From the NCBI RefSeq assembly GCF_020832045.1, contig NZ_JAFIFK010000088.1, forward strand, positions 53,647 to 117,646: DNA of 64,000 nt, written 5' to 3'. The notes below the pieces were generated by a model. The model ran no database searches and was not told where the DNA came from. It was given only the letters and a program-made list of their open reading frames with translations. The stretch's first letter is position 1, and each line of letters starts with the position of its first letter. This DNA comes from Halomonas sp. (lineage in GTDB: Bacteria > Pseudomonadota > Gammaproteobacteria > Pseudomonadales > Halomonadaceae). A program made the translations under genes and the position numbers. Of the stretch, positions 38,288-47,492 are shown one piece after another.

Positions 38288-38776
38288 ATGAAAATAAAGG
38301 GAATGGTTACAGTATCGATAGGAATGGCGCTGATGGTCCACACTGCACTGGCGGACGATTTAAAGCCAGGGTCGGAGCTTGATATCGGCTCTATGGGCTC
38401 TGCGCCCAGGCAAACGGCCTCGATCTATCAGCTTGGCCAAGGAAACGACGCCACCATCCTCCAACATGGCAGTTACAACGGCGCGCACATCTCTCAACAA
38501 GGCTACGCGAACATCGCCCACACAAGTCAAGCAGGAAACGCTAATGAGGCCCGCGTGATACAAAGCGGCGCCCAACTGGAAGCCTCCATACTGCAAAAGG
38601 GGCATGGGCACGACGCCAGCATCGTACAGGCCGGTTATGGCAAGGAAGCTACCATCAACCAGCACGGAGTCCACGGAAGTGCCGAGATTCATCAGTTGGG
38701 AAATCACCGAACAAGCTCAATAACCGTCACTCAATTCTCGCGTGGGCAGGCAGCCGTTCAAGTCTATCGCTACTAG
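38288..38776 (+). CDS. csgB: Curlin minor subunit / nucleator, CsgB-like
   Basis: 162 residues: signal peptide about 1-22, short linker, then about five curlin repeats of 22 residues with the pattern x-I-x-Q-x-G-x-x-N/H-x-A (examples S-I-Y-Q-L-G-Q-G-N-D-A and T-I-N-Q-H-G). The last repeat is irregular and the C-terminus is basic/aromatic (R-G-Q-A-A-V-Q-V-Y-R-Y), as in E. coli CsgB, whose last repeat anchors it to the cell surface. Being upstream of a much longer regular curlin supports the nucleator role. Own upstream region after the csgG terminator contains TTGACA at 38247-38252; no clear -10. Confidence 0.82.
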   Translation: MKIKGMVTVSIGMALMVHTALADDLKPGSELDIGSMGSAPRQTASIYQLGQGNDATILQHGSYNGAHISQQGYANIAHTSQAGNANEARVIQSGAQLEASILQKGHGHDASIVQAGYGKEATINQHGVHGSAEIHQLGNHRTSSITVTQFSRGQAAVQVYRY

Positions 38777-38938
38777 TACTTGTCGTCTCCATCCCATGGA
38801 GAAGCGCCACAAGCATGATCAAAGAAAAAAGCTCGATCCGGAAGTGGCAAACGGACTCGATAGTCAAGCTATCGGTCCCTAACTCCATCCTGGCGGCAAT
38901 TAAGCTCAACCAGGGGTTTCAAACGAGAGGGAATTAAA

Positions 38939-39907
38939 ATGAAATTCAAGATGACCGTCATGGCAGCCGCAATCGCCTTTTCTGGCACAGCTCTGGCCAA
39001 TAACAACATTTCGGATATTGACCAGTCAGGCTACAACAATGACGTGAGCGTATCCCAGTACACCCAAGGCTGGGGTGGTAACAATAACTCCGGAGTCAGC
39101 CAAGCTGGCGTCAGCAATGGTGCGACCGTACATCAGAGTGGCTGGTGGGGCTACAATGTCTCGGATATCGATCAGGCAGGGATGGGTAACGAGGCTGACG
39201 TCTTCCAGAGCGGCACCAAAAACAGTGCCACTGTGTCCCAAACCGGCCAGTTCAACTCATCCGATAGCCAGCAGAACGGAGTACAGAACGTTCTTCAAGT
39301 AGATCAGGAAGGCTCGAAGAATGCTGCCTCCACCTTGCAGAATGGATGGGACAACTTGGCCGAGATCAGCCAAAGCGGCTTTGCCAACAGCTCCTATGCA
39401 GCACAGGATGGCAAATACAATACCGCTCAGGTTCTGCAGGATGGTCTCAAGAATGCTTCCGACATCTCACAGTCAGGCACCAACAACTTTGCCGATGTCG
39501 ATCAGAGCGGCAGTTTCAATGACTCTACCATTGACCAGAGCGGGCGTAACAACTGGGCTGAGGTTGCTCAGCGCGATATGAAAAATACCGCCGACATCGT
39601 CCAAAATGGTAGGAACAACGTCGCGGGTATCGATCAGAGTAATTTCAATAATGATGCGTTCATTAATCAGAACGGCGTCATGAATTACTCCGAAGTCACA
39701 CAAAGTGGTTATAACGACTTGGCCGATTCCTACCAGTCCGGCAACAACCACTACTCATCCATCACTCAATCTGCCGCGCCAGGTTATTTTGGGGGCCTGA
39801 TGAGTCTGGCATCCAACACGGCCACCCATGTGCAGCTGGGTAGCACCAACATTGCGACCACTACCCAGGTGGGCGGCGGCAACACAGCTCACGTACATCA
39901 GCACTGA
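38939..39907 (+). CDS. csgA: Curlin major subunit, CsgA-like, enlarged
   Basis: Secreted functional-amyloid subunit. 322 residues: signal peptide 1-20 (cleavage after A-L-A), then about 13 units of a 22-residue repeat, each of two half-turns with N-x-A-x-V/I-x-Q-x-G (examples A-D-I-V-Q-N-G and A-D-V-D-Q-S-G). E. coli CsgA is 151 residues with five repeats, so this is roughly two and a half times as many. An irregular Gly/Leu-containing insert (G-Y-F-G-G-L-M-S-L) interrupts the array near residue 283. Very rich in Asn, Gln, Ser and Asp. GAGAGG upstream supports the start. Terminator follows. Confidence 0.88.
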   Translation: MKFKMTVMAAAIAFSGTALANNNISDIDQSGYNNDVSVSQYTQGWGGNNNSGVSQAGVSNGATVHQSGWWGYNVSDIDQAGMGNEADVFQSGTKNSATVSQTGQFNSSDSQQNGVQNVLQVDQEGSKNAASTLQNGWDNLAEISQSGFANSSYAAQDGKYNTAQVLQDGLKNASDISQSGTNNFADVDQSGSFNDSTIDQSGRNNWAEVAQRDMKNTADIVQNGRNNVAGIDQSNFNNDAFINQNGVMNYSEVTQSGYNDLADSYQSGNNHYSSITQSAAPGYFGGLMSLASNTATHVQLGSTNIATTTQVGGGNTAHVHQH

Positions 39908-39917
39908 TTCGGATCGC

Positions 39918-39946
39918 AAAGGCCCCGCTCAGGCGGGGCCTTTTTT
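39918..39946 (+). terminator. Intrinsic terminator after csgA
   Basis: AAAGGCCCCGC (39918-39928) pairs with GCGGGGCCTTT (39933-39943) with six T in total after the stem. It closes the curli block. Confidence 0.9.
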
Positions 39947-40011
39947 ACCCGATTTGACATAGTAACCAAAAGACTGGCCCGGCTTCTACGCTTTACATTT
40001 GATTTGATACG

Positions 40012-40389
40012 TTACCTGATGCGCAGCCTGATCTCGCTGTTCTCGCCGTGAGTGCTGGAACGACTGACACTGCCGTGCTTGCGTACTTCAACGCTCAGCG
40101 CACCCTCGCGACTTGTCTGCCGGATATGTGCTTCCAGCGCCTCTGCCTGAAAGCGGTATTCGCTGGGCACGCTCTCTTCCAGTTCATGGGTGATTGCCTG
40201 ATTGCCATCATGCACCGTCAAGGTAGCCTGAAATCGTGTGTTCGGCTCACCTTCGAACACGATGACGATCTCGTTTTCCGATGAAGCAGCCCGATTGTCC
40301 CTCTCCGGCATGGTGCTTACTCCTGCAACGGCAAACGTTATGCTCAGCCCGATCAGGCCAGCCGTGAAAACCGTCAAACGCCTTTTCAT
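40012..40389 (-). CDS. Small exported protein of unknown function next to curli genes
   Basis: 125 residues: basic start M-K-R-R, hydrophobic signal segment about 5-25, so exported to the periplasm or beyond. The mature part is polar, without cysteines, and alternates in a way that suggests beta strands (E-I-V-I-V-F, Q-A-T-L-T-V, L-S-V-E-V, E-I-R-L-R-I), compatible with a small beta-sandwich. I do not recognise the family. It starts 7 nt after the ATPase gene, so the two are co-transcribed and converge on csgA. Curli systems often include a small periplasmic beta-sandwich chaperone (CsgC/CsgH), and none is otherwise found here; that link is speculation. Confidence 0.7.
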   Translation of the reverse strand: MKRRLTVFTAGLIGLSITFAVAGVSTMPERDNRAASSENEIVIVFEGEPNTRFQATLTVHDGNQAITHELEESVPSEYRFQAEALEAHIRQTSREGALSVEVRKHGSVSRSSTHGENSEIRLRIR

Positions 40390-40396
40390 TGCGTTC

Positions 40397-41650
40397 TCAG
40401 CTTCCGCTATAGCTTAGATTGAAGCGCTTTTCGACTAACAGCGCCAAGGTATCACCGACATGTTCCTCTGTGGTATCGATCCGCAACAGGTTACGTCCCT
40501 CCTCGGGGGAAAAACTTTCGAAGCTCTCCATCTGACGACTCAATACGGCAAGGCTTTCACTCGAATCCACGCCATTCCTCACGGCTCGCTTGACGATACG
40601 TGCCTTCAAGGTCTCCTCGTCCGCCTCAAAGCTGACGATGAGCACCGGTAATCCACGTGCCTCACCCTGCTGGCGCAGGAGCTGGCGCTGGGCACGGGTC
40701 AGGCAGGTGGCATCGATGCAGGTGGGAATCCCTGCATTGAGGAGAAGGCCTGCCAGACTGGCCAGGCGTTGGTAGGTACGATCGGTGGCTTCAGGAGTGA
40801 AGATATCCACAGCCGCATCCGCAGCTACTGCCTGTGGATCAATCCCAAACAGGCGTCTGCGCTCGGCATTCGAGCTGAGCCTAACGGCGCCCAGTCGTTC
40901 GACGATCTCCGCCATGAAGTGACTCTTGCCACTACCGGACATGCCCACTCCGATGATCAGCGGCGGGAATCGGAAATTGGACACGACATCGGCAAGGTCG
41001 AGATAACGCCGACACTCCATCATGATTTCTGCCATGAGAAAGGCAGGCTCGCGACCGGGCGCTATACGCTGCAGGGCTCGACGGGCTCCTGCAAGGCAAC
41101 GGCATACGGCAAATACCGAGATGAGCCGCATGAGGGAGTAATCGCCTGTCAGTCTCAGGTAGCGATCCAGGGCGTAATGCGCAAGTCGTGTCTCTTCACG
41201 AACGTAGAGCCCCACCAGTAGCGATACCAGGTCGAAGCCCGGATCAAGACAGCGGCTGGCCATCGAATCCGATGGTTCCAGATCGAGCGCATTGGTCATG
41301 AGTAGACGCTGCCGATCGCACAGGGGGGGGACCTGCCGGCCCACTATCCAACTAGGACGAGGCTCGCCGCGCTCATTCAACCAAGGCTCGAGCCTTACCA
41401 ATTCCTGCTCCAGCCACTCCTTCAGACGCATCAGGCGACGGCAGTCCTCTTCTCCGCTGAGACGCTCTTCGAGCACTCTCACCTCTTCCTCGACAAGCGA
41501 CCGCGTTGCCGCCAGGCAACCCGACGCGCCCACATACGGCAAGTCATCGACGAAGGAGCGATGGGACGCCACCAGCGAATCGATCAGCTCATTCAAATCC
41601 ATGGCTGAGGGTGAGGTGGCGTGCTGCACTGAAGTGGCGTCCATGTTCAC
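40397..41650 (-). CDS. P-loop kinase-like ATPase with a shortened aminoglycoside-phosphotransferase-like N-terminal part
   Basis: 417 residues. The C-terminal half (about 228-417) is a P-loop kinase of the COG0645/zeta-toxin-like group: Walker A G-M-S-G-S-G-K-S at 236-243, C-I-D-A-T-C-L-T, and a lid with arginines. In better-known relatives an N-terminal kinase-fold domain (COG2187) precedes it. Here only its C-terminal helices are recognisable (about 120-195, F-D-L-V-S-L-L-V-G-L and R-L-T-G-D-Y-S-L-M-R-L), and the catalytic front part seems replaced by a charged helical segment (about 50-95). Cytosolic, substrate unknown. It follows hemL after 21 nt and precedes the exported protein by 7 nt. 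Confidence 0.65.
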   Translation of the reverse strand: MNMDATSVQHATSPSAMDLNELIDSLVASHRSFVDDLPYVGASGCLAATRSLVEEEVRVLEERLSGEEDCRRLMRLKEWLEQELVRLEPWLNERGEPRPSWIVGRQVPPLCDRQRLLMTNALDLEPSDSMASRCLDPGFDLVSLLVGLYVREETRLAHYALDRYLRLTGDYSLMRLISVFAVCRCLAGARRALQRIAPGREPAFLMAEIMMECRRYLDLADVVSNFRFPPLIIGVGMSGSGKSHFMAEIVERLGAVRLSSNAERRRLFGIDPQAVAADAAVDIFTPEATDRTYQRLASLAGLLLNAGIPTCIDATCLTRAQRQLLRQQGEARGLPVLIVSFEADEETLKARIVKRAVRNGVDSSESLAVLSRQMESFESFSPEEGRNLLRIDTTEEHVGDTLALLVEKRFNLSYSGS

Positions 41651-41671
41651 TCCTGATGACGGTTGATCTGG

Positions 41672-42961
41672 TTACGATTGGCGTACCTGGGCAAAGGCCT
41701 TTTCGGCAGCATCGAGCGTTAACTGAATGTCTTCCGGCGTATGCGCGCTTGACATGAATCCTGCTTCGTAGGCCGAGGGCGCCAGATAAACGCCCTCATC
41801 CAGCATCGCAGCAAAGAAGCGGCGGAAGGCCTCGGCGTCGCAGGCCGTGGCCTGAGCAAAATTGTCGACCCGAGTCTGAGCCGTGAAGAACAGCCCGAAC
41901 ATGCCGCCCACACGCTGGGTGATCATGTCGACGCCGGCAGCATCGGCACGCTCCTGCAGCCCATGGCAGAGCGTCTCCACGCGCTGTGCCAGGGCATCGT
42001 GGAAGCCGGGCTCGCGCAGTTTGGTTAACAAAGCGATACCGGCGGCCATGGCCAAAGGGTTACCCGACAAGGTGCCCGCCTGATAGACCGGTCCCAGTGG
42101 CGAGATCTGCTCCATGATCTTACGCTTGCCGCCGAAAGCCCCCACCGGCATGCCGCCACCAACAATCTTGCCCAGACAGGTCAGGTCGGGCTCGATGGCG
42201 TAGTGGGCCTGAGCGCCCCCCATGGCTACGCGAAAACCGGTCATGACCTCGTCAAAGATCAGCACACTGCCGTGCTCGGTGCAAACCTGGCGCAGGCTTT
42301 CCAGGAAGCCTGGCTGCGGTGGAATGCAGTTCATGTTGCCGGCCACCGGCTCTACGATGATGCAGGCGATCTCGCTACCGATCTCCTCGAAGCAGGTTTC
42401 CACGGCATCGATGTCGTTATAGGACAGCGTAATGGTGTGTTCGGCCAGGGAAGCGGGCACGCCCGGCGAACTCGGTTCGCCATGGGTCAGGGCGCCGGAG
42501 CCGGCCTTGACCAGCAGCGAGTCGGAATGGCCGTGGTAGTTGCCCTCGAACTTGACGATCTTGTCGCGTCCGGTATAACCGCGCGCCAGACGGATCGCCG
42601 ACATGGTGGCTTCGGTGCCGGAATTGACCATACGCACCAGTTCGATCGAAGGAATCATCTCGCAGATCAGATCGGCCATAGTGGTTTCGATAGCCGTCGG
42701 CGTACCGAAAGAGAGTCCGTGATCGAGACGGCTGCGCACGGCATTCAGAACATCCGGATCGGCGTGCCCGGTGATCATCGGCCCCCAGGAGCCAACATAG
42801 TCGACGTAGCGCTTGCCTTCCACGTCGAACAGGTAGGCTCCCTGGGCCCGCTCCATGAACACCGGCGGCCGATGCAATCCCTTGAAGGCTCGCACGGGAG
42901 AGTTGACGCCACCGGGTATATGGCGACAGGCCTGTTCGAAGAGCGATGCGGAAGTGGTCAT
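41672..42961 (-). CDS. hemL: Glutamate-1-semialdehyde 2,1-aminomutase (internal start within the thiD-hemL frame)
   Basis: PLP enzyme of the C5 pathway converting glutamate-1-semialdehyde to 5-aminolevulinate. From ATG 42961 it is 429 residues, the family's length, starting [16 protein letters not shown] lies 5 nt before this ATG, so independent translation is plausible although the frame is open into thi[12 protein letters not shown] near 112-122 binds the PLP phosphate; Lys265 in C-L-G-K-I-V-G-G-G is the PLP lysine. It is near hemJ, another tetrapyrrole gene, in the same transcription direction. Confidence 0.93.
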   Translation of the reverse strand: MTTSASLFEQACRHIPGGVNSPVRAFKGLHRPPVFMERAQGAYLFDVEGKRYVDYVGSWGPMITGHADPDVLNAVRSRLDHGLSFGTPTAIETTMADLICEMIPSIELVRMVNSGTEATMSAIRLARGYTGRDKIVKFEGNYHGHSDSLLVKAGSGALTHGEPSSPGVPASLAEHTITLSYNDIDAVETCFEEIGSEIACIIVEPVAGNMNCIPPQPGFLESLRQVCTEHGSVLIFDEVMTGFRVAMGGAQAHYAIEPDLTCLGKIVGGGMPVGAFGGKRKIMEQISPLGPVYQAGTLSGNPLAMAAGIALLTKLREPGFHDALAQRVETLCHGLQERADAAGVDMITQRVGGMFGLFFTAQTRVDNFAQATACDAEAFRRFFAAMLDEGVYLAPSAYEAGFMSSAHTPEDIQLTLDAAEKAFAQVRQS

Positions 42962-43942
42962 GTAAGCCTCTTTGCGGTCACGAGAAGGAATCAAACCCGT
43001 CACGGGAGCTGCCGGGCTCGCACTGCCCGGTCTGTGGATAACTTCTTGGATAACCTTTGGGTGCGAGGTGAAGATACGGTGATCTTCGCTCATTGCATGG
43101 GGTCGGGTCACCCCCAGTATCGGATCGTGTCGGCCGCCCGAGTAAAACGATCGCCGCGGCAAGGCCTGAGCATCGCCAGGCTGCCAGGCGTTTGCCAATG
43201 CCTGCCAGGTGAAGCGCTGAGCCTGCTCACAGGCGCTACCCAGCGACTCGCCCGCGGCGAGCCGAGTCGCCAGGGCGGCGGCGAGCGTACAACCCGAACC
43301 ATGGAAAGCGCCTGGCAGCCGCGGCCAGCGCCAAGAACGGGTTTCTTCGGGTTCATACAACACTAGCTCGACGACATCTTTCGGCACCCCGGATGCCGGA
43401 TTATCGCTGCCCGTCACTAATACGGCACGGCAACCCATTGTCATCAGCCGTTGCGCTCGCGACAGGTCATCCTGATCGTCAGCCTCGGCAAGCCGCTCGA
43501 GTTCGAGTCGGTTGGGCGTCAGGATATCCACAAGCGGCAGCAGGCGAGAGCGAAAGACCTCCATCAACGGCGTTGTGGATAACTCTTTGCCACCGCCCGC
43601 CTTGAGCACCGGATCGACCACCACCGGGACCCCGGGGTGCGCCGCTATAATGTCGACCACGGCGTCGAGCGTATCGCGGCTGGCGATAAGACCGACCTTG
43701 ATTGCGCTCAGGGAAAAATCGGAGAGTCGCGCCGCCATCTGGCGGATCAGATCGGCCGGAACCGGCACCACACGATGGACGTTCTGACAATCCTGGACCG
43801 TCAGCGCCGTCGGTACCGTCAGCGGCCAGCCGCCGCCGGCGGTGATCGATTCACCGTCTGCCGTGATGCCTGCGCCCCCGGTAGGGTCGTGTCCGGCCAA
43901 TACCAATACGACGGGGAGCTGTCGGTGCGCCTGGTTCGACAT
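41672..43942 (-). CDS. thiD: Continuous ThiD-HemL reading frame (hydroxymethylpyrimidine/phosphomethylpyrimidine kinase fused in frame to glutamate-1-semialdehyde aminomutase)
   Basis: 756 codons without a stop. Residues 1 to about 270 are ThiD, which phosphorylates HMP and HMP-P for thiamine: [11 protein letters not shown] near 16-26, P-V-V-V-D-P-V near 105-111, and the catalytic [10 protein letters not shown]. About 55 residues of low-complexity linker follow, including V-I-Q-E-V-I-H, then the complete HemL from 42961. ThiD normally ends near 265-270, so its own stop appears lost. Either one bifunctional chain is made, or HemL is translated separately from its internal start. ThiD starts 2 nt after the hemJ stop. 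Confidence 0.8.
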   Translation of the reverse strand: MSNQAHRQLPVVLVLAGHDPTGGAGITADGESITAGGGWPLTVPTALTVQDCQNVHRVVPVPADLIRQMAARLSDFSLSAIKVGLIASRDTLDAVVDIIAAHPGVPVVVDPVLKAGGGKELSTTPLMEVFRSRLLPLVDILTPNRLELERLAEADDQDDLSRAQRLMTMGCRAVLVTGSDNPASGVPKDVVELVLYEPEETRSWRWPRLPGAFHGSGCTLAAALATRLAAGESLGSACEQAQRFTWQALANAWQPGDAQALPRRSFYSGGRHDPILGVTRPHAMSEDHRIFTSHPKVIQEVIHRPGSASPAAPVTGLIPSRDRKEAYMTTSASLFEQACRHIPGGVNSPVRAFKGLHRPPVFMERAQGAYLFDVEGKRYVDYVGSWGPMITGHADPDVLNAVRSRLDHGLSFGTPTAIETTMADLICEMIPSIELVRMVNSGTEATMSAIRLARGYTGRDKIVKFEGNYHGHSDSLLVKAGSGALTHGEPSSPGVPASLAEHTITLSYNDIDAVETCFEEIGSEIACIIVEPVAGNMNCIPPQPGFLESLRQVCTEHGSVLIFDEVMTGFRVAMGGAQAHYAIEPDLTCLGKIVGGGMPVGAFGGKRKIMEQISPLGPVYQAGTLSGNPLAMAAGIALLTKLREPGFHDALAQRVETLCHGLQERADAAGVDMITQRVGGMFGLFFTAQTRVDNFAQATACDAEAFRRFFAAMLDEGVYLAPSAYEAGFMSSAHTPEDIQLTLDAAEKAFAQVRQS

Positions 43943-43944
43943 GG

Positions 43945-44376
43945 TCAGAATGGCTTGAGCACGGCCAGGATCACGATGACCAGCAAAACGACAACCGGAA
44001 GCTCGTTGAACCAGCGAAAGAAAACGTGGCTACGCACACAACGTCCCGCGGCGAACTGCTTGAGATAGATCAGGCAGACATGGTGATAGGCCACCAGCAG
44101 CAGCACCAACACCAGCTTGACGTGCATCCAACCCATGCCGAGCCAGTGGGGCATGAGGTAGAGCAACCAGATGCCGAACACGATCACCGCGATCATCGAC
44201 GGCGTCATGATACCCCGATAGAGCTTTCGCTCCATCACGCTGAAGTAGTCGATGGCCTGCTGCTCGCCCTTGTCGCGCGCCATGGCATGGTAGACATACA
44301 GTCGCGGCAAGTAGAACAGCGCCGCAAACCAGGTCACCACGGCCACGATATGCAGAGCCTTGATCCACAGATACAT
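43945..44376 (-). CDS. hemJ: Protoporphyrinogen IX oxidase HemJ
   Basis: Membrane protein that oxidises protoporphyrinogen IX to protoporphyrin IX in bacteria lacking HemG or HemY. 143 residues with four membrane segments (about 5-22, 55-75, 82-102, 122-141). Conserved His9 in [14 protein letters not shown] and [10 protein letters not shown] near 51-60 with H-V-K-L-V-L-V match the family. GAGGAG precedes the start. It heads the hemJ-thiD-hemL unit, linking two heme steps. Confidence 0.92.
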   Translation of the reverse strand: MYLWIKALHIVAVVTWFAALFYLPRLYVYHAMARDKGEQQAIDYFSVMERKLYRGIMTPSMIAVIVFGIWLLYLMPHWLGMGWMHVKLVLVLLLVAYHHVCLIYLKQFAAGRCVRSHVFFRWFNELPVVVLLVIVILAVLKPF

Positions 44377-44418
44377 GCTTTCTCCTCAGCAGAACGACGA
44401 CACGGCCATCGCTGACGC

Positions 44419-46182
44419 TCATTTCAATGAATAGTAACGCTCGATGGCGCCGCGGGTGATGATACCGGAAATTCGCTGCTGCTTGGGCCGCCGGCCCTGC
44501 TCCACGAAGAGCGCATCGAGCGCTTGATCGTTGAGCCGTTCGAACGCTTCCGATAGCGTGGCCTGGTGATGAATCGGTGCCATTTCCAGGCGCAGCCCCG
44601 GCACCTCGAGCAGATCGATCATGGCATCTTCTGCGTTGAGTTCCAGCGCTTCATTGAGGGTCTCATCGATCAGAGCGCGGGCCAGATCGGCAGCTTTGAG
44701 CGCCAGGGTCGGCTTGTCGTCAGTCGAACGCAGGATGAGGATCCATACCGGCTTGGCATCCAGCAGCAAGCGCGCCTGGTCACGGGTAACCATCCGCTGC
44801 GTGGTTACGAAGCTTCGTTCCATTACGGCCGGCACCGAAACCCGTGAAAGTGCCTGCATCAGCGGTTGCTGTAGCGGATGCAGGCCGTGACGGGTCACGC
44901 TAATGAAGAAACCTTCACATCGACATAGCTGGCGTGCCGTCAGCCCCGAGACCACCACTGCCAGCATCCCCGGCAGAATGATGTTGGGGTTGTGAGTCAG
45001 TTCCAGCAGAGCCATGAGAGCCGCCAAGGGCGCCTGAAGCACCGCACCCATCATCGCCGCCATGCCCAGCATGGCGTAAAAACCTGGTTCGAAGTCGAGC
45101 TGGGGGAACAGCCTGGCCCCAAGCAGTTCGGCCAGCGCTCCGGCAGCTGCCCCGACCACCAGCACCGGCCCGATGATCCCGATAGGTACGCCGCTGGCCA
45201 CAGTGATTGCGGTGAGCAACAGCTTGGCTACCACCAGCGCCAGCAGCACGCCGACGGCCAACTCTCCCATCAGCGCATCGCTCAGGCTGTCATAGCCGAT
45301 ACCCTGCACCTCGGGATACCACCACGCCACTGCGGCCGTTGCACCTGCCACCAACGCCAGGCGCAGCCAGACCGGCAAGCCGCCGATACGTTCGCTCCTC
45401 GCCACATGAATGAACAATCCGGCCAACAGACCGATGAACAGCGCCGTGACCACGATCCAGGGCAAGTCCATCAGCGAACCCAGGCTGACGCTCGGCACCT
45501 GGAAGGCAGGCTCCGAGCCGTACACCAGCATGGCCACCAGGGCGCCCATGGTGGAAGCCAGAATGACCGGCATGAAGCCGGCGATGGTGTACTCCATCAT
45601 GACCACTTCCATGGCGAAGATGACACCGGCGATCGGGGTATTGAACGATGCTGAGATACCCGCCGCCGTACCGCAGGCCACCAGCACGCGCAGGCTATTG
45701 TGTGGCAGGCGTAGGCGCTGCCCCAGGCCGCTGGCAGCCGCCGCACCGAGATGGATGGCAGGTCCTTCACGCCCCGCGGAAAGGCCTCCCAATACCGTCG
45801 CCACCCCCACCCACCACTGATTGAGCCAGTTACGCAGTGGAAAGCGGCCTTGATGATAGGTGAGCCGCTCGATGACGTGTCCGACCCCCATCTTGCGAGC
45901 CGCCGCGGGCTGGCGCCAGAGGAAAATGCCGATGACGGTCACCGCGATCAGCGGCAGGCTCGAACGCACGGCCGGCGGTAAGTTCTGAAAAGCTTCATGG
46001 TCGCCGTCGGGCATGAACAGTACGCCCCCCAACTCGAGCAGCAGACGGAACCCGACCATCACCGCTCCAGTCACAATCCCCGAAACGACGCCGAGAACGC
46101 AGAGCTGCGGCAGAGCGTCGACGCTGGCCAGCTTGCGGCGAAAGTCCTCCAGACTGAAAGTGGGTAACGAGAAGCGCGGCAC
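44419..46182 (-). CDS. ClC-family chloride channel/transporter with C-terminal CBS-like region
   Basis: 587 residues. The membrane domain (about 25-440) has the gating motif G-R-E-G-P at 137-141 with the external glutamate Glu139, and G-I-I-G-P-V-L-V-V-G near the third selectivity region. The first anion-site motif G-S-G-I-P of typical ClCs is replaced by G-V-G-H-V near 99-103, so selectivity may differ from ClC-ec1. A cytosolic regulatory region of CBS type (about 455-587) follows. The start is GTG at 46182 with AGGAAA upstream. Divergent from argC. A role in chloride handling would fit a halophile, but direction and coupling are unknown. Confidence 0.88.
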   Translation of the reverse strand: MPRFSLPTFSLEDFRRKLASVDALPQLCVLGVVSGIVTGAVMVGFRLLLELGGVLFMPDGDHEAFQNLPPAVRSSLPLIAVTVIGIFLWRQPAAARKMGVGHVIERLTYHQGRFPLRNWLNQWWVGVATVLGGLSAGREGPAIHLGAAAASGLGQRLRLPHNSLRVLVACGTAAGISASFNTPIAGVIFAMEVVMMEYTIAGFMPVILASTMGALVAMLVYGSEPAFQVPSVSLGSLMDLPWIVVTALFIGLLAGLFIHVARSERIGGLPVWLRLALVAGATAAVAWWYPEVQGIGYDSLSDALMGELAVGVLLALVVAKLLLTAITVASGVPIGIIGPVLVVGAAAGALAELLGARLFPQLDFEPGFYAMLGMAAMMGAVLQAPLAALMALLELTHNPNIILPGMLAVVVSGLTARQLCRCEGFFISVTRHGLHPLQQPLMQALSRVSVPAVMERSFVTTQRMVTRDQARLLLDAKPVWILILRSTDDKPTLALKAADLARALIDETLNEALELNAEDAMIDLLEVPGLRLEMAPIHHQATLSEAFERLNDQALDALFVEQGRRPKQQRISGIITRGAIERYYSLK

Positions 46183-46337
46183 GGCGATTTCCTGTCCAGA
46201 CGATTCCTTGTGGGGCAGTGCTTGTGGAGCTGTGTTAGCGCAGCTGGGTAGCCACCCTTTCTCTTGTGTATCATATCCGGACAGAGCGGTCCCGTTGCAG
46301 CCGCTTCCTGTCAGGCAAACTTCGAAGGAGTCGCATT

Positions 46338-47372
46338 GTGATCAAGGTCGGAATCGTCGGCGGCACCGGGTATACCGGCGTAGAACTGCTCAGGCTGCTG
46401 GCTCAGCACCCCGGGGTGGAAGTCGTGGCGATCACGTCGCGCTCCGAAACCGGCGTGCGCGTATGCGACATGTACCCCAATCTACGCGGTCACTACGACG
46501 CGCTGGCCTTCAGCGAACCCGACCCCAAGCGCTTGGGGGCATGCGATGCGGTCTTCTTCGCCACCCCGCACGGTGTCGCCCATGCCCTTGCCGGTGAACT
46601 ACTCGACCAGGGTACGCGTGTGATCGATCTTTCGGCCGATTTCCGTCTGCGTGATGCGAAGGTATGGGCGGAGTGGTATGGCCAGCCTCACGGTGCCCCG
46701 GAACTGCTGGAGGGAGCCGTGTACGGGCTGCCCGAAATGCACCGCGAAAGCATTCGCCAAGCGCGCCTGATCGCCGTGCCCGGCTGCTATCCCACGGCCG
46801 TACAGTTGGGGCTGCTGCCGCTGCTGGAAGCGGGGCTGATCGACGCTGGCCACCTCATAGCCGACTGTAAATCCGGCGTTACCGGTGCCGGTCGCGGAGC
46901 CAAGGTCCCGTCGCTGCTGGCCGAAGCCAGCGAGTCGATGAAAGCCTACGGCGCTGCCGGGCATCGTCATCTTCCCGAGATCAGCCAGGGTCTTGGCGAT
47001 GCCGCCCAAGGCCCGGTAGGACTGACCTTCGTCCCCCATCTGACACCCATGATCCGCGGCATCCATGCCACACTTTACGGCCGACTGACCGCTGAGCCGG
47101 GGGATCTGCAGGCGCTGTTCGAGAAACGTTACGCCAACGAGCCCTTCGTCGATGTGATGCCCGCCGGCAGCCATCCCGAGACGCGTAGCGTCAAGGGCGC
47201 CAATGTTTGCCGCCTGGCCGTGCATCGTCCCGGCAATGGCGATACCGTGGTTGTCCTGTCCGTCATCGACAACCTGGTCAAGGGCGCCTCTGGTCAGGCG
47301 GTGCAGAACTTGAACCTGATGTTCGGTTTCGACGAGCATGCCGGACTCGCCGCCCCCGCTCTGATGCCCTGA
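46338..47372 (+). CDS. argC: N-acetyl-gamma-glutamyl-phosphate reductase
   Basis: NADPH-dependent third step of arginine synthesis, reducing N-acetylglutamyl phosphate to the semialdehyde. 344 residues from GTG 46338, which has AAGGAG 7 nt upstream; a longer frame from 46266 lacks a signal and would add 24 atypical residues. N-terminal [15 protein letters not shown] is the nucleotide-binding loop; the catalytic cysteine lies in [12 protein letters not shown]-x-P-E-I near 210 is conserved. No arginine operator was recognised. Confidence 0.95.
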   Translation: MIKVGIVGGTGYTGVELLRLLAQHPGVEVVAITSRSETGVRVCDMYPNLRGHYDALAFSEPDPKRLGACDAVFFATPHGVAHALAGELLDQGTRVIDLSADFRLRDAKVWAEWYGQPHGAPELLEGAVYGLPEMHRESIRQARLIAVPGCYPTAVQLGLLPLLEAGLIDAGHLIADCKSGVTGAGRGAKVPSLLAEASESMKAYGAAGHRHLPEISQGLGDAAQGPVGLTFVPHLTPMIRGIHATLYGRLTAEPGDLQALFEKRYANEPFVDVMPAGSHPETRSVKGANVCRLAVHRPGNGDTVVVLSVIDNLVKGASGQAVQNLNLMFGFDEHAGLAAPALMP

Positions 47373-47419
47373 GTCCTCGGTTGCTCGCCTTGTCGAGGTG
47401 GTCGCCTGGCCCCTCGGCA

Positions 47420-47453
47420 ATAGTTGACCACGTTACTAGGAATTGAAGATAAT
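47420..47453 (+). promoter_or_regulatory. erpA promoter with IscR type-1-like site
   Basis: -35 TTGACC (47424-47429), 18 nt, -10 GATAAT (47448-47453). The segment 47420-47444 starts ATAGTTGACC and agrees with the recalled IscR type-1 consensus (ATASYYGACTRwwwYAGTCRRSTAT) well in its left half and poorly in its right half; it overlaps the -35. erpA is IscR-controlled in E. coli. Confidence 0.45.
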
Positions 47454-47492
47454 CGACTGTTACCCATTCATTCAGCTCACGGGAGGATACCC

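Noticed and set aside
38939..39907. Tandem DNA repeat or CRISPR-like array in csgA
   Set aside because: The periodicity is at protein level (22 residues) with divergent codons; there are no identical DNA repeats or spacers.
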